42,210 bases of DNA from Bacteroidaceae bacterium (GTDB taxonomy: Bacteria; Bacteroidota; Bacteroidia; Bacteroidales; Bacteroidaceae): contig JAILKU010000151.1 of the NCBI GenBank assembly GCA_024693505.1, positions 1-42,210 of the forward strand. The letters are read 5' to 3'. The position numbers were made by a program, and so were the translations under genes. The notes beneath the pieces were generated by a model. The model made no database searches, had not been told where the DNA came from, and worked only from the letters and a program-made list of their open reading frames with translations. How positions within the stretch are numbered: position 1 is the stretch's first letter; each line of letters starts with the position of its first letter. Positions 23,521 through 32,456 of this stretch are shown one piece after another.

Positions 23521-25536
23521 TTATCTGATTACGACCCGGTCGCTGGCTTGCCGAGCCAGTTCCTCGGCTTTCTTCTTTACTTCAAAGTATTGTTGCATGA
23601 GTTGGTGCAGGGTCTGGCGGTCCTTCATTACCTCTGGCTTCTTTGTCTGCTCGATGAGTTGGTTCATGCGGGTGCGGGCCAGGTGAAGCTTCATGCTGGC
23701 GATGAGCGACGGTACTACATCGGCGAGGCACTCTGCATCGGTATCACCGTGGTAGCGGCTCAGCTGCTCCTTGTCGATGCTTAGGTCGAAGGCAAGGCTG
23801 CTGAGGGCCTGTTCGGGATGGTTGATGAAGTAGTGCTCGGCCTGGAATCCTTCGTCGTGAACGTGCTGCATGCCTTCCTCCAATATCTGTGCGTAGAATG
23901 GATTGCGGAACTTCACATCGTCTTCTTGCAGGCTGTAGAAGATGAACTCCATCACGGTAAGTGGAATCTCTCGGCCTTCCTCGTCCTCGACCATGCACAT
24001 CTGCTGCTCGCCATAACGCACGAGCATCTGAGCCACGGGACGTTCGTAGATCTCGATACCAGGGCCAAAGAAATTCTGAACTGGTTGTTCTGGCTGCTCT
24101 TCTCTTTCAGTTCGAGGAACTGGGCCTTCTGCTTGTGGGACACCTATTTTCTCTTTTCTTTCTCGCTCTTTCCGTTGCTCATCATGGACCTTAGCAATTT
24201 GTCTTTTAACTGCTTCGCCAATCAGGTCTTCTTTTGCTTGGAGCGTTTGGGAGGCTTGGTGGATATATAGATCGCGACTTATCGAATCTGGAATGAATGC
24301 AATGCTTTCCACTATGTTGTTGATTAAAGAATTCAACTTCTCGTGATCGCCGTTTGCTTCATTCATTAACGAATGAGTCTTATAGTTGATAAAGTCCACC
24401 TGGTGCGAGGCGAGGTATTCCTGGTACTCGGTGGCGCTATGCTTACGGGCGAAGCTGTCTGGGTCGTCGCCGTCGGGTAGCAGGAGCAGCTTGACGTTCA
24501 TCCCCTCGGCCAGCAACATGTCTATGCCGCGTTCGCTGGCGTGGATGCCTGCCTCATCGCCGTCGAAGATTACGGTGATGTTGTTCGTCATGCGGTGGAT
24601 GAGGCGTATCTGGTCGTTGGTCAGCGCGGTACCCGACGAGGCAACCACGTTCTCTACGCCCTGCTGATGCATAGCCATCACGTCGGTATAGCCTTCTACC
24701 AGATAGCAGAGGTCTTGTTTGCGGATGGCCTCGCGTGCCTGATAGAGTCCGAATAGTTCCTTGCGCTTGCTGTAAACGATACTTTCGGGCGAGTTCAGGT
24801 ACTTGACATTGACTCCCTTTGTGGCGGCATCGAGTACGCGTCCTCCAAAACCTGCCACTCGTCCGCTGACGGTGAAGATAGGCCAGATGACGCGTCCGCG
24901 GAAACGGTCGCGCAACTGTCCGGCATCGTTCTTCAGGCACAGGCCTGTGCCGATGCTGTTGCGGGGTTCCATCTCGTCGATGGTATTCGTGAGGTATTTC
25001 TCCTGGTATCCTGCCTTCAAGGCGTCCTCGGCAAGCTGTGACGTCTTCGTATTGGGACAGAACCCCAACTGAAAGCGCTGTATGATGTCGTCGCGAAAGC
25101 CTCGTCCGTGGAAGTAGGACAGTCCGATGGCGCGTCCGTCCTGCGTGTCGTGGAGCTGGTGCTGAAACCAATCGCGTGCCCATTCGTTGACGATGAACAT
25201 ACTCTCACGGTCCGTGCGCGACTGAATCTCCTCGGGCGTAGCCTCTTTCTCCTCGATGGGAATGCCGTACTTGCGGGCCAGGTAGCGCAGGGCATCGGGG
25301 TAGGAGAGTTGTTCGTGCTCCATGATGAACCCCACAGGGTTGCCACCCTTTCCGCAGGCAAAGCACTTGCAGTAGTTCTTGGCCGGGGAGACCATGAACG
25401 ACGGGGTGCGGTCGTCATGAAACGGACACAGTCCTTTCAGATTAGCTCCCGCTCGCTTCAGCGTCACGAAATCGGAAACCACATCTACGATGTTGGCTGC
25501 ATCCATTATCTTATCAACAGTAACCCGGTCGATCAT
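23521..25536 (-). CDS. dnaG: DNA primase
   Basis: This 671-residue DnaG synthesises RNA primers at the replication fork. The N-terminal CHC2 zinc finger is intact (Cys37, His40, Cys58, Cys61 in CPFHDDRTPSF and CFACGKGG). The RNA-polymerase core contains the GRVIWPIF and KYLNSPES motifs. TOPRIM follows, with VEGYTDV (near residue 280), FDGDEAG and DGDDPDSF supplying the metal-binding acids. A charged Glu/Arg/Pro-rich linker (near 455-490) leads to a C-terminal helicase-interaction region of the kind bound by DnaB. Length is normal for Bacteroidetes. It is the last gene of a minus-strand run with the S4 protein, PepT and the SPOR protein; the 72-nt gap upstream contains an AT-rich repeat. Confidence 0.95.
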   Translation of the reverse strand: MIDRVTVDKIMDAANIVDVVSDFVTLKRAGANLKGLCPFHDDRTPSFMVSPAKNYCKCFACGKGGNPVGFIMEHEQLSYPDALRYLARKYGIPIEEKEATPEEIQSRTDRESMFIVNEWARDWFQHQLHDTQDGRAIGLSYFHGRGFRDDIIQRFQLGFCPNTKTSQLAEDALKAGYQEKYLTNTIDEMEPRNSIGTGLCLKNDAGQLRDRFRGRVIWPIFTVSGRVAGFGGRVLDAATKGVNVKYLNSPESIVYSKRKELFGLYQAREAIRKQDLCYLVEGYTDVMAMHQQGVENVVASSGTALTNDQIRLIHRMTNNITVIFDGDEAGIHASERGIDMLLAEGMNVKLLLLPDGDDPDSFARKHSATEYQEYLASHQVDFINYKTHSLMNEANGDHEKLNSLINNIVESIAFIPDSISRDLYIHQASQTLQAKEDLIGEAVKRQIAKVHDEQRKERERKEKIGVPQAEGPVPRTEREEQPEQPVQNFFGPGIEIYERPVAQMLVRYGEQQMCMVEDEEGREIPLTVMEFIFYSLQEDDVKFRNPFYAQILEEGMQHVHDEGFQAEHYFINHPEQALSSLAFDLSIDKEQLSRYHGDTDAECLADVVPSLIASMKLHLARTRMNQLIEQTKKPEVMKDRQTLHQLMQQYFEVKKKAEELARQASDRVVIR

Positions 25537-25608
25537 AGTTTAATTCATAATTCACAATTCTTCGGTCAGGCCTCTGACAGTGCTCGCAGTTCCCGACGTT
25601 TAAGAGGT

Positions 25609-26046
25609 TCATTCCTCCTCCTCTTCGTCGTTCAAGTCGAAATCAAAGTCGCCGAAGAAGACGGGGGTGTCGCTGGTGAATTCTTCCAGACTGCGACGTT
25701 CTTTCTTCGTGGGACGTCCTGTGCCCTTTGCACGCCCGACAAAACCGCTGATGCGGCTCATCTCCAGCAACTCGTATTGCTCAGGTGCCGTGACGTTCTC
25801 GAGTATCTCGGGTATCAGCTTGGCACCTACTCGCTTCTCGATGGCTTGCAGAATGCGAAAGCTATAGGTTACGGGCGGTTTGCGCACTTCTACGACATCG
25901 CCCACCTTCACCATCCGGCTAGCCTTAAGTGGAGTGCCTTTCATGCTGACCTGACCCTTCTTGCAGGCGGCCGCAGCTATGGTGCGCGTCTTGAAGATGC
26001 GTGCGGCCCACAGCCATTTGTCTATCCTTGCCTCGCTGTTCGCCAT
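25609..26046 (-). CDS. S4-domain RNA-binding protein (HslR/Hsp15-like)
   Basis: The 145-residue protein opens with the S4 signature RIDKWLWAARIFKTRTIAAA, followed by GQVSMKGTPLKASRMVKVGD. This is the RNA-binding fold found in Hsp15 (HslR), which recycles stalled nascent-chain-tRNA on free 50S subunits. The remaining half has a basic GRPTKKERR stretch and a very acidic end (FDFDLNDEEEEE), typical of Bacteroidetes homologues. The ATG is 2 nt past the pepT stop, so the two are translationally coupled. Assignment as HslR is likely, but the exact role in Bacteroidetes has not been shown as far as I know. Confidence 0.88.
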   Translation of the reverse strand: MANSEARIDKWLWAARIFKTRTIAAAACKKGQVSMKGTPLKASRMVKVGDVVEVRKPPVTYSFRILQAIEKRVGAKLIPEILENVTAPEQYELLEMSRISGFVGRAKGTGRPTKKERRSLEEFTSDTPVFFGDFDFDLNDEEEEE

Positions 26047-26048
26047 CG

Positions 26049-27275
26049 TTACATCTCGGCTGTCAGCCGGCAGATATTGACTATGGTCATCATGGCCTTC
26101 TCCATGCTTTGGATGGGCACGAACTCATTCCGTCCATGAAAGTTCAGTCCGCCGGCAAAGATGTTGGGGCAGGGGAGACCCTTGAAAGAGAGCTGGGCTC
26201 CGTCCGTACCGCCGCGGATGGGCACTACGGTGCAGAAACCGCAAGCCTCCTCGATGGCGCGCTTGGCTATGTCGGTGATGTGAGTCTTGCCTTGCAGCTG
26301 GCTGAGCATGTTGTAGTACTGGTCCTTGATGACGGGGGTCACTGTGCCGGCCCCATACTTCTCGTTCAGCTTCTCGGCCTCGTCCAGGACGATTTGCTTG
26401 CGCATGTTGAAGATGCCCTGGTTATGGTCGCGTATGATGTAGCTCAGCGTGGCTTCCTCGACGGTGGCCTGTATGCCACACAGATGGAAGAATCCCTCGT
26501 AGCCCTCAGTGGAGCCAGGGGTTTCGTTCTCGGGCATCAGGCCCATGAACTCACCAGCAATCAGACATGCATTCTTCATCTTTCCCTTGGCATAGCCGGG
26601 ATGTACGTTGCGCCCCTTGATGATGATCTTGGCGCTGGCCGCATTGAAGTTCTCATATTCCAGCTCGCCCACTTCGCCTCCGTCCATTGTATAGGCCCAC
26701 TCGCACCCGAACTTCTCCACATCGAACATAGAAGCTCCGGCGCCTATTTCCTCATCGGGATTGAATGCGATGCGAATGCGTCCGTGCTTTATCTCCGGAT
26801 GGGCCTGCAGGTAGGTCATAGCCGTTACGATTTCAGCTATACCCGCTTTGTCGTCGGCTCCCAGCAGGGTGTTGCCGTCGGTTACGATGAGGTCCTCGCC
26901 GATGTGCTGCTTCAGTTCGGGAAACTCAGCCACCCTGGTATATATTCCCTTGGCTGCATTCAGCGTAATGTCCGAACCGTCGTAATCCTTTATGATACGG
27001 GGCTTGACATTCTCTCCGCTGCAATCGGGACTTGTGTCCATGTGAGCGATGAAGCCGATGGTAGGTATGGGCTTTTCGGTATTGGCGGGCAGGGTGGCAT
27101 AGACGTAGGCGTGCTCGTCCATCACGACGTCCTGCAGGCCAAGCGACTCTAATTCGCCCTTTAGGTAGCGGGCCAGTTCAAACTGCTTCTGGGTACTGGG
27201 GCGCTGAGTCTCGTTCTCCTCGGAAGACTGGGTGTCGAAGGAAATATACTTCAGAAATCTGTCTGTCAGTTCCAT
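26049..27275 (-). CDS. pepT: Peptidase T (tripeptide aminopeptidase, M20B)
   Basis: The 408-residue cytoplasmic zinc aminopeptidase removes the N-terminal residue from tripeptides. The dinuclear metal site of the M20 family is complete: His78 and Asp80 in [17 protein letters not shown], the bridging Asp in GADDKAG (141), the catalytic Glu pair in [10 protein letters not shown] (175-176), Asp198 in [16 protein letters not shown] and a late His in [11 protein letters not shown] (about 384). [18 protein letters not shown] is the family's substrate-binding region. Length and colinearity are standard. It is preceded by the SPOR-domain gene (10-nt gap) and followed by the S4 protein. Confidence 0.95.
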   Translation of the reverse strand: MELTDRFLKYISFDTQSSEENETQRPSTQKQFELARYLKGELESLGLQDVVMDEHAYVYATLPANTEKPIPTIGFIAHMDTSPDCSGENVKPRIIKDYDGSDITLNAAKGIYTRVAEFPELKQHIGEDLIVTDGNTLLGADDKAGIAEIVTAMTYLQAHPEIKHGRIRIAFNPDEEIGAGASMFDVEKFGCEWAYTMDGGEVGELEYENFNAASAKIIIKGRNVHPGYAKGKMKNACLIAGEFMGLMPENETPGSTEGYEGFFHLCGIQATVEEATLSYIIRDHNQGIFNMRKQIVLDEAEKLNEKYGAGTVTPVIKDQYYNMLSQLQGKTHITDIAKRAIEEACGFCTVVPIRGGTDGAQLSFKGLPCPNIFAGGLNFHGRNEFVPIQSMEKAMMTIVNICRLTAEM

Positions 27276-27285
27276 GATTCGTGGG

Positions 27286-27822
27286 TTAATAGTAGGTTAT
27301 GATTTTGCTCTTGACAATGACGGCTTCGCTAAAGTTGCCCGTCGCTTTCATCTCGCGGAATACCTCGTTGGCCTCCTCGTATGACTTGAAGTCTCCCACG
27401 CGGCAAATCCAGTGAGGGCTGATGAAGTTCGTGTAGATGCTCAGTTCGCCGAACATATTCCTCACCCTCTGTCCCATTGCGGTTGCCTCGGTCTTGGCCT
27501 TGCGCGAGTTTCCGCCCGAATAGACCTGGATGCGGTAGCCGTTCATTCTGACCTTCTGTCCTGTGTTGGGCTGCATGACCGAGACATCTACCTGATCTCC
27601 GTCTTGTGGTTTCTTGACCGTGCCTTCTGCCGACTTGCCCTTTGTGGCCGCTGAGCCGATACTGGCATCACCATTGACCAGGTCTGATATCTTCTGACTC
27701 TGGTGTAATGTCACCTTTCCCTGTCCGGCTGCTGACTTCTGCAACTGGTCGGTGAACTTAGTCTGTGCGGACAGCCCTACTGCGCTGCCCAGCATCAGGA
27801 ATATGAGAATGAGTTTATGCAT
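27286..27822 (-). CDS. SPOR-domain protein, exported
   Basis: The 178-residue protein has a signal peptide ([20 protein letters not shown]). An extended linker follows, and a SPOR domain covers about residues 98-178 ([43 protein letters not shown]). SPOR domains bind septal peptidoglycan stripped of stem peptides, so the protein probably acts in the periplasm at cell division or cell-wall maintenance. I use the ATG at 27822, not an in-frame ATG at 27885, because it places the signal peptide at the start. It is the first gene of the SPOR-pepT-S4-dnaG run. A GC-rich stem (27850-27855/27869-27874) lies between it and tpiA and may be a weak terminator for the tpiA transcript. Confidence 0.85.
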   Translation of the reverse strand: MHKLILIFLMLGSAVGLSAQTKFTDQLQKSAAGQGKVTLHQSQKISDLVNGDASIGSAATKGKSAEGTVKKPQDGDQVDVSVMQPNTGQKVRMNGYRIQVYSGGNSRKAKTEATAMGQRVRNMFGELSIYTNFISPHWICRVGDFKSYEEANEVFREMKATGNFSEAVIVKSKIITYY

Positions 27823-27921
27823 AATTCTGTTTGAGATAGTTATGAGGGAGGAGCCCCGTTTGTGGCGAGGCTCCCTGCCTCTCATACTCTGTTTGAATGA
27901 TGGTTTTCTGTGCCTTCGGAA

Positions 27922-28680
27922 TTATTTCCAGGCATCAATGATGCCCTTGAAGTCGGGAGCCTTCAGCGATGCACCGCCGATGAGGCCGCCGTCGATGTCG
28001 GGCTTCGAGAACAGCTCGGGCGCATTGCTGGCCTTGCAGCTGCCACCGTAGAGGATGCTGGTCTCATCGGCCATCTCGGCACCATAAACCTCGGCTACGC
28101 ACTTGCGGATATAGGCATGGATTTCCTCGGCCTGCTCTGCTGTTGCGGTCTTGCCCGTACCGATGGCCCAGATGGGCTCATAGGCAATGACGATGTTCTT
28201 CCACTGCTCGGGAGTCAGGTGGAACACGCTGCCGGCCAACTCAGCCTTGCACACAGCTTCCTGCTGGTTGTTGTCGCGCTCGGCCTCGCTCTCGCCGATG
28301 CAGAAGATCACCTTCAGACCGTTCTCCAGAGCCAGGTCAACTTTCTCCTTCAGAATCTCGGGAGTCTCGTGATAGTACTCGCGACGCTCGCTGTGGCCCA
28401 GGATGACGTACTCGGCGCCCGTGCTCTTTACCATAGCTGCACTCACTTCGCCAGTGTATGCACCGCTTGCCTTGTTGGCGCAGTTCTCGGCGCTGACGGC
28501 GATTACGCTGTCCTTCAGCAGTTCGCTGAGGGTAGCCAGATGGATGAAGGGCGTGCCGATGATAACTTCGCAATTGGGCTTTTCGGCGGCCAGGATGTCT
28601 TTCAACTCAGTAGCCAGAGCTACACCTTCCTGCAGGGTCTTGTTCATCTTCCAGTTGCCTGCTACAATCTTTTTTCTCAT
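27922..28680 (-). CDS. tpiA: Triosephosphate isomerase
   Basis: The 252-residue glycolytic enzyme interconverts dihydroxyacetone phosphate and glyceraldehyde 3-phosphate. All catalytic elements are visible: Lys11 in AGNWKMNK, His96 in VILGHSERR, Glu168 in [11 protein letters not shown], which also starts the mobile loop, and the phosphate-binding [11 protein letters not shown] and GLIGGASLK segments near the end. Length is standard. Its ATG overlaps the stop of the DoxX-like gene by 4 nt, so it is coupled to the two upstream genes; this order (DUF1599, DoxX-like, tpiA) is, to my knowledge, recurrent in Bacteroidales. Confidence 0.97.
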   Translation of the reverse strand: MRKKIVAGNWKMNKTLQEGVALATELKDILAAEKPNCEVIIGTPFIHLATLSELLKDSVIAVSAENCANKASGAYTGEVSAAMVKSTGAEYVILGHSERREYYHETPEILKEKVDLALENGLKVIFCIGESEAERDNNQQEAVCKAELAGSVFHLTPEQWKNIVIAYEPIWAIGTGKTATAEQAEEIHAYIRKCVAEVYGAEMADETSILYGGSCKASNAPELFSKPDIDGGLIGGASLKAPDFKGIIDAWK

Positions 28681-30008
28681 TTTTCTTGTTCTTTTAAATG
28701 GTTTGTAACTTTGTATTTATGTAGATTTCTCATTTTCCATGTAACCCAGAGGCGGTCGCCCAGCGTCCACAACAGGATGGGCACCAGATACCACAACAGG
28801 ATATGCAGTACGCGGTGTACGAAGCTGCTGACCTGCGGGTGAGCCAGCGGCAGGTCTTCAAGGGGCTGGACAAGTTCCTCTTTCTGCGGTAGGCGGGTAG
28901 AGGGCCATTTGTTGATGACACTACTGCCCTGCAGAAGCATTAGTCCAGGATTGGATCGTATCATTGTCTTCAGGGTCACTGCATCTACGTGGCAGAACGG
29001 GTATTCGGCTGCGGTGATGTCCTTCCACCTGGCAATGGATTCCTCGCCGCTGGATGTCAGGCAGAGGAACTGATAGTTGTGCTCCAGGCAGTAGTCGTAG
29101 ATGGTTGTTATGCGGTCCATAACGCCGTCGTCGGCTGTTTCCAGATAGGGCGCAATGAGGAGAAACTTATAGCCGGGGTCGGAAAGCAGGTCGGTGGTAA
29201 TATCCTCGCCTTTGCCGGGACCGTCAACGGGGACGATTTCCAGATCGTGAATCTCGGGCAGTGATTGTGAACCGCCAACGACCTCGGTGCGCGAGTCGAT
29301 GAAGTTCCAAGTGCTGTCGGGATAGTCTTCGAGGGTAAATTCCTGGCGCACACCGTCTTTCTCCATGATGAAGTAGGTCTCGTACTGCGCGGACTCTTCT
29401 TCGTTCATCCCCATTTTCTGCAGGATGTCTGCGCCGATGTGGTATGGGCGGAAGTCAATGAGGGGCAGTCCGTGAATATTGACCAGGGCGAAGACCAGGG
29501 CGAAGACCCAGGTGTAGAGCGTGATAAGCCACTGGTTGCGGCGGGTGATGAAACGCACCACGGACTTGTAATGCCACGCAACTGCAATGGCTGCGCTGAG
29601 CAGGACGATGTTTTTCCAGAACGTCTGCCAGTTGGTAAGTATCCATGCATCGCCGAAGCAACCGCAGTCGGAAACGGGATTTGTCAGGGCCAGATAGAGT
29701 GTGAGGGGGGTAAAGATGAGCAGCAGGAGCGTCATGGTGCGGCTGATGGTCCAGCGGTGAATGCCGAAGAACATGAATACCCCTAAGCAGAACTCCAACA
29801 TAGCCAGTGCCACAGCCATTACCAGGGGAATGGGTGCGGGGATGAGGCTGGCCATACCGAAGGCATGCCCGTAGTCCTCTATCTTGTACTGCGTGCCTAA
29901 GGGGTCGTTCAGCTTAACCGTACCGGAGAACAGGAAGGCTGCAGCCAGCAGCATCCGGCACAGGTTCACGGCCCAAAGGCGGATTGTCTTCTGAGTTTTA
30001 TCCTTCAC
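28677..30008 (-). CDS. DoxX/MauE-like membrane protein with C-terminal soluble domain
   Basis: The 443-residue protein has an N-terminal DoxX/MauE-type bundle of four membrane helices (about 12-32, 62-82, 92-110, 125-145) and a fifth helix near 160-175. The loop DCGCFGD (Cys115, Cys117) is the CxC motif seen in MauE-like redox membrane proteins. After the helices comes a ~200-residue soluble region (about 180-400) with a thioredoxin-like flavour ([29 protein letters not shown]), and a final membrane helix near 405-425. A role in periplasmic thiol redox is inferred from the CxC motif. It overlaps tpiA by 4 nt and the DUF1599 gene by 11 nt. Confidence 0.82.
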   Translation of the reverse strand: MKDKTQKTIRLWAVNLCRMLLAAAFLFSGTVKLNDPLGTQYKIEDYGHAFGMASLIPAPIPLVMAVALAMLEFCLGVFMFFGIHRWTISRTMTLLLLIFTPLTLYLALTNPVSDCGCFGDAWILTNWQTFWKNIVLLSAAIAVAWHYKSVVRFITRRNQWLITLYTWVFALVFALVNIHGLPLIDFRPYHIGADILQKMGMNEEESAQYETYFIMEKDGVRQEFTLEDYPDSTWNFIDSRTEVVGGSQSLPEIHDLEIVPVDGPGKGEDITTDLLSDPGYKFLLIAPYLETADDGVMDRITTIYDYCLEHNYQFLCLTSSGEESIARWKDITAAEYPFCHVDAVTLKTMIRSNPGLMLLQGSSVINKWPSTRLPQKEELVQPLEDLPLAHPQVSSFVHRVLHILLWYLVPILLWTLGDRLWVTWKMRNLHKYKVTNHLKEQEK

Positions 30009-30543
30009 CGAAAGTAAGTTTTATCAGTCCGAAGACTGCATAGTTCATCATATCCATATAGTTGGCATCCACGCCCTCAGAAACCAGAGTGTCGCCGTTG
30101 AGTGACTCTATCTGCTTGGTGCGGAAAATCTTCATCAGGATGAGGTCGGTATAGCTGCTAACGCGCATGCCGCGCCAAGCCTCGTCGTAGTCGTGATTCT
30201 TGCGCAGCATCAGTTCCAGCGAGGCCTGAGCGTGGCGGTCGTAGGCCGCCAGCGCCTCCTCGTTAGTCATCCCGTCTGCTACTTCGGCCGGTCCCAGTTC
30301 TAACTGGATGAGGCCGATGATGGCGTAGTTGACGATGGCAACGAACTCTGGGCGTATGCCTTCATTGACGAGCGCAACGCCCTTGGTCTCTATGCTGCGG
30401 ATGCGGTTTGCCTTGATGTATATCTGGTCTGTGACGGATGCAGGCCTCATGATGCGCCATGCTGCGCCGTAGTCGTGCAGTTTCTTGGCAAAGAGTGTAC
30501 GGCACTCTGCCATGATTTGTTCAAATTGTTCGCGGGTCTCCAT
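29998..30543 (-). CDS. DUF1599 protein with internal duplication
   Basis: The 181-residue cytoplasmic protein is made of two copies of one ~65-residue unit. Copy 1 (about 15-84) reads KKLHDYGAAWRIMRP, then SVTDQIYIKANRIRSIETKG and VNYAIIGLIQLELG; copy 2 (about 114-181) reads RKNHDYDEAWRGMRVSSYTD, then RTKQIESLNG and [14 protein letters not shown]. The repeated HDYxxAWRxMR, KxxRxxxIE and NYAxxGLI blocks identify DUF1599 (PF07659). The biochemical role is unknown; fold and motifs suggest an all-helical, possibly nucleotide-handling protein. It heads the operon with the DoxX-like gene and tpiA and has a strong promoter at 30566-30597, about 20 nt upstream. Confidence 0.88.
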   Translation of the reverse strand: METREQFEQIMAECRTLFAKKLHDYGAAWRIMRPASVTDQIYIKANRIRSIETKGVALVNEGIRPEFVAIVNYAIIGLIQLELGPAEVADGMTNEEALAAYDRHAQASLELMLRKNHDYDEAWRGMRVSSYTDLILMKIFRTKQIESLNGDTLVSEGVDANYMDMMNYAVFGLIKLTFGEG

Positions 30544-30565
30544 TGCTTCTTTTTCAAATCTGTGG

Positions 30566-30597
30566 CAAAATTACATAAATTTTGCTTAATAAGCAAA
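30566..30597 (-). promoter_or_regulatory. Promoter of DUF1599-DoxX-tpiA operon
   Basis: On the minus strand TTTG (30594-30597), 20 nt and TAATTTTG (30566-30573) match the Bacteroidetes consensus. The start is predicted near 30559, with a 16-nt leader. Confidence 0.75.
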
Positions 30598-30624
30598 AAG
30601 TAGGCGGGGAAACTATTGCTAAGA

Positions 30625-30651
30625 CAAAAAAAGGAGCCCAAAAAGGCTCCT
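30625..30651 (-). terminator. Intrinsic terminator of the ndk-M23 transcript
   Basis: Read on the minus strand, a perfect 7-bp stem AGGAGCC/GGCTCCT (30645-30651 with 30632-30638) is followed by seven T residues. It lies 26 bp past the stop of the M23 peptidase gene and just upstream of the next promoter. Confidence 0.85.
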
Positions 30652-30677
30652 AAAGCTTATGTCTGGCTCGTTTCTTG

Positions 30678-31682
30678 TCAACTATACTTAAGAATCTGCC
30701 CTGGGCGAAGTATGGTCTTTTCCGTAATGCCGTTCAGGCGGCAAAGCTTCGAAACTGTGGTGTGATACTTCTTCGCAATCGTCGACAGACTCTCGCCGCT
30801 ACGTACTTTGTGGACGGAACTGCGCGGCTTGGCCTGCATCTCTGCACGTCTTTTTTCCTGGAAGGCCTGGCTTTCCTGGGTCTTTTCTGCGGCGCTTGCT
30901 GCTGCCAGCGAGGCCTTTCCTTCGCCTGTGCCCTGGGGGTCAGCTACATCTGTCACCTCGTGCTCTGCCAGCAACTGGCCTTTGCCATTGGAACGATAGA
31001 CATAGAAATCGCCCAGAACGTCCTGTGCCTCGAAGTTGAACAACTTCTCGGGATCGATGAACTGACCGAGGAAGCGTGTCTCGAAATGCAGGTGAGAACC
31101 GTAGGAACGTCCGGTGTTTCCGCCCAGACCGATGGGCTGGCCTGCCTTGACGATGTCGTCCTCGTGGACGAGCTGCTTGCTCAGGTGGCCGTAAAGCGTT
31201 TCGAGTCCGTTCGGATGACGGATGAGCACGTATTTTCCGTATCCCCTGCCGTTGTATGCCACGATGCGCACTTTTCCCGTGAAGGCGGCGTAGATGGTGT
31301 CGCCCAGATAGACCTTGATGTCCGTGCCGTAGTGCTGGCGACGGAAACTGCGGCGGTAGCCATAGTGGCTGTTTACCAGACGGCTCGGGGTGGGCATGCA
31401 GAAATTGCGCAGGTCGATCTTGTATTCCGAGGGAATCTGCACTTCAAAGTTTGTGGTATATGTGTTGTTCCACTCAGGATAGAGGTCTTCTGCGGGGAAC
31501 TCAAACATGATTTCTTCTTCGTGCTGCACCAGACGCTTGATGGCAATGCTGTCTATTGCGCGCATTTTTGTATCTACTGGTGCTACGCTGGCCAGTTTGT
31601 CCTGTGCCGTACCGGGCTGTGTCACTGCGAATGCAGCGGCGGTTAGCAGGAAACTGGCTATATTCTTCAGTCGTATATGCAT
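30678..31682 (-). CDS. M23 (LytM) endopeptidase with C-terminal LysM
   Basis: The 334-residue exported protein has a signal peptide (about 1-26) and a complete LytM zinc site: His117 and Asp121 in RQHYGTDIK, His166 in LYGHLSK and His199 in GSHLHFE. It is therefore predicted to be an active peptidoglycan DD-endopeptidase, unlike degenerate EnvC-type regulators. A 60-residue Ala/Glu-rich linker (about 230-290) leads to one LysM peptidoglycan-binding motif (about 292-333: VHKVRSGESLSTIAKKYHTT, then LCRLNGI and LRPGQILKY). It probably works in the periplasm in wall growth or division. It follows ndk by 52 nt with no promoter seen, and ends at a clear terminator. Confidence 0.93.
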   Translation of the reverse strand: MHIRLKNIASFLLTAAAFAVTQPGTAQDKLASVAPVDTKMRAIDSIAIKRLVQHEEEIMFEFPAEDLYPEWNNTYTTNFEVQIPSEYKIDLRNFCMPTPSRLVNSHYGYRRSFRRQHYGTDIKVYLGDTIYAAFTGKVRIVAYNGRGYGKYVLIRHPNGLETLYGHLSKQLVHEDDIVKAGQPIGLGGNTGRSYGSHLHFETRFLGQFIDPEKLFNFEAQDVLGDFYVYRSNGKGQLLAEHEVTDVADPQGTGEGKASLAAASAAEKTQESQAFQEKRRAEMQAKPRSSVHKVRSGESLSTIAKKYHTTVSKLCRLNGITEKTILRPGQILKYS

Positions 31683-31734
31683 TAGTTTAATTTTACCGGT
31701 CTTTGTTCTTTTACATTATTATACTTCGTCTATA

Positions 31735-32196
31735 TTATACTTCGTCTATGGCATAGAGACGATCCAGGTTCAGGTCGCCCAAGTCATATATCTCTTCCGG
31801 ACGGAAGAAGCGGTTCAGCTCAATTGCGGCGGCCTCGGGGGAGTCGGAGGCATGCACGATGTTCTGCTGGTTGCTCATGCAATAGTCGCCGCGGATGGTG
31901 CCTGCATCAGCCTTCCGGCCGTTTGTGTATCCCGTAATATAGCGCACCACAGCGATGGCATCCACGCCTTCCAGGCACATTGCCACGACTGGCGTCTTCT
32001 TCATTGAGGCTTTCAGACTAGGGAAGAACGGTTTCTTTACGAGGTGGGAATAGTGCTCCTCCAGAATCTCGTCCGTGAGTTGCATCATTTTCATTCCGGC
32101 GATACGCAGTCCTTTTTTCTCAAAACGGCTGATTATCTCGCCGATAAGTGCTCTCTGCACCGTACTGGGCTTGAGCAGTACCAAGGTTCTTTCCAT
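31735..32196 (-). CDS. ndk: Nucleoside diphosphate kinase
   Basis: The 153-residue enzyme transfers the gamma phosphate of ATP to nucleoside diphosphates through a phospho-histidine; His115 lies in the canonical NIVHASDSPE motif. The N-terminal ERTLVLLKPSTVQRALIGEI and the GTIRGDYC loop before the active site are typical. The segment after GMKMMQLTDE (residues 35-65) follows the Bacteroidetes version of the family. A 16-bp tandem duplication overlaps its 3' end (31719-31750). A strong promoter lies at 32251-32282. Confidence 0.96.
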   Translation of the reverse strand: MERTLVLLKPSTVQRALIGEIISRFEKKGLRIAGMKMMQLTDEILEEHYSHLVKKPFFPSLKASMKKTPVVAMCLEGVDAIAVVRYITGYTNGRKADAGTIRGDYCMSNQQNIVHASDSPEAAAIELNRFFRPEEIYDLGDLNLDRLYAIDEV

Positions 32197-32250
32197 TATC
32201 TAACGCTTATTTTCCGTTACGGGAACGGGCCTTTTTAGCCAATTCGGCGG

Positions 32251-32282
32251 CAAAGGTATGAAAAATATTTCGAACAGACAAA
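32251..32282 (-). promoter_or_regulatory. Promoter of ndk
   Basis: On the minus strand TTTG (32279-32282), 20 nt and TACCTTTG (32251-32258) match the Bacteroidetes consensus. The start is predicted near 32244, giving a 48-nt leader. Confidence 0.75.
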
Positions 32283-32388
32283 TTCTTTCAGCTATTTTAT
32301 AATTATTTTAACGAATTATAATAGTTGCCGGCAGTTTTTGATCGTTACTCGTAATGGCGGCCTTTTTTTTACGCGAGGCGGGTTTAGT

Positions 32389-32454
32389 AAAATTTATACC
32401 CGGGTTTCGCAAGATTTATACCCGGGTTTTTCAAGATTTATACCCGGGTTAAAA
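32389..32454. repeat. Three tandem 22-bp repeats with CCCGGG core
   Basis: Three contiguous units (32389-32410, 32411-32432, 32433-32454) share the core ATTTATACCCGGGTT; each carries the palindrome ACCCGGGT. They end 2 bp before the stop of the sugar-transporter gene (on the minus strand, just downstream of it). They may act as a 3' processing, termination or protein-binding site; there are no spacers, so it is not a CRISPR array. Confidence 0.8.
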
Positions 32455-32456
32455 AA

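Noticed and set aside
26001..27152. 383-codon plus-strand frame opposite pepT
   Set aside because: Shadow of pepT, whose active-site residues are all present on the other strand.
32389..32454. CRISPR-like repeats
   Set aside because: The 22-bp units are contiguous with no spacers, and no cas genes are in the window.
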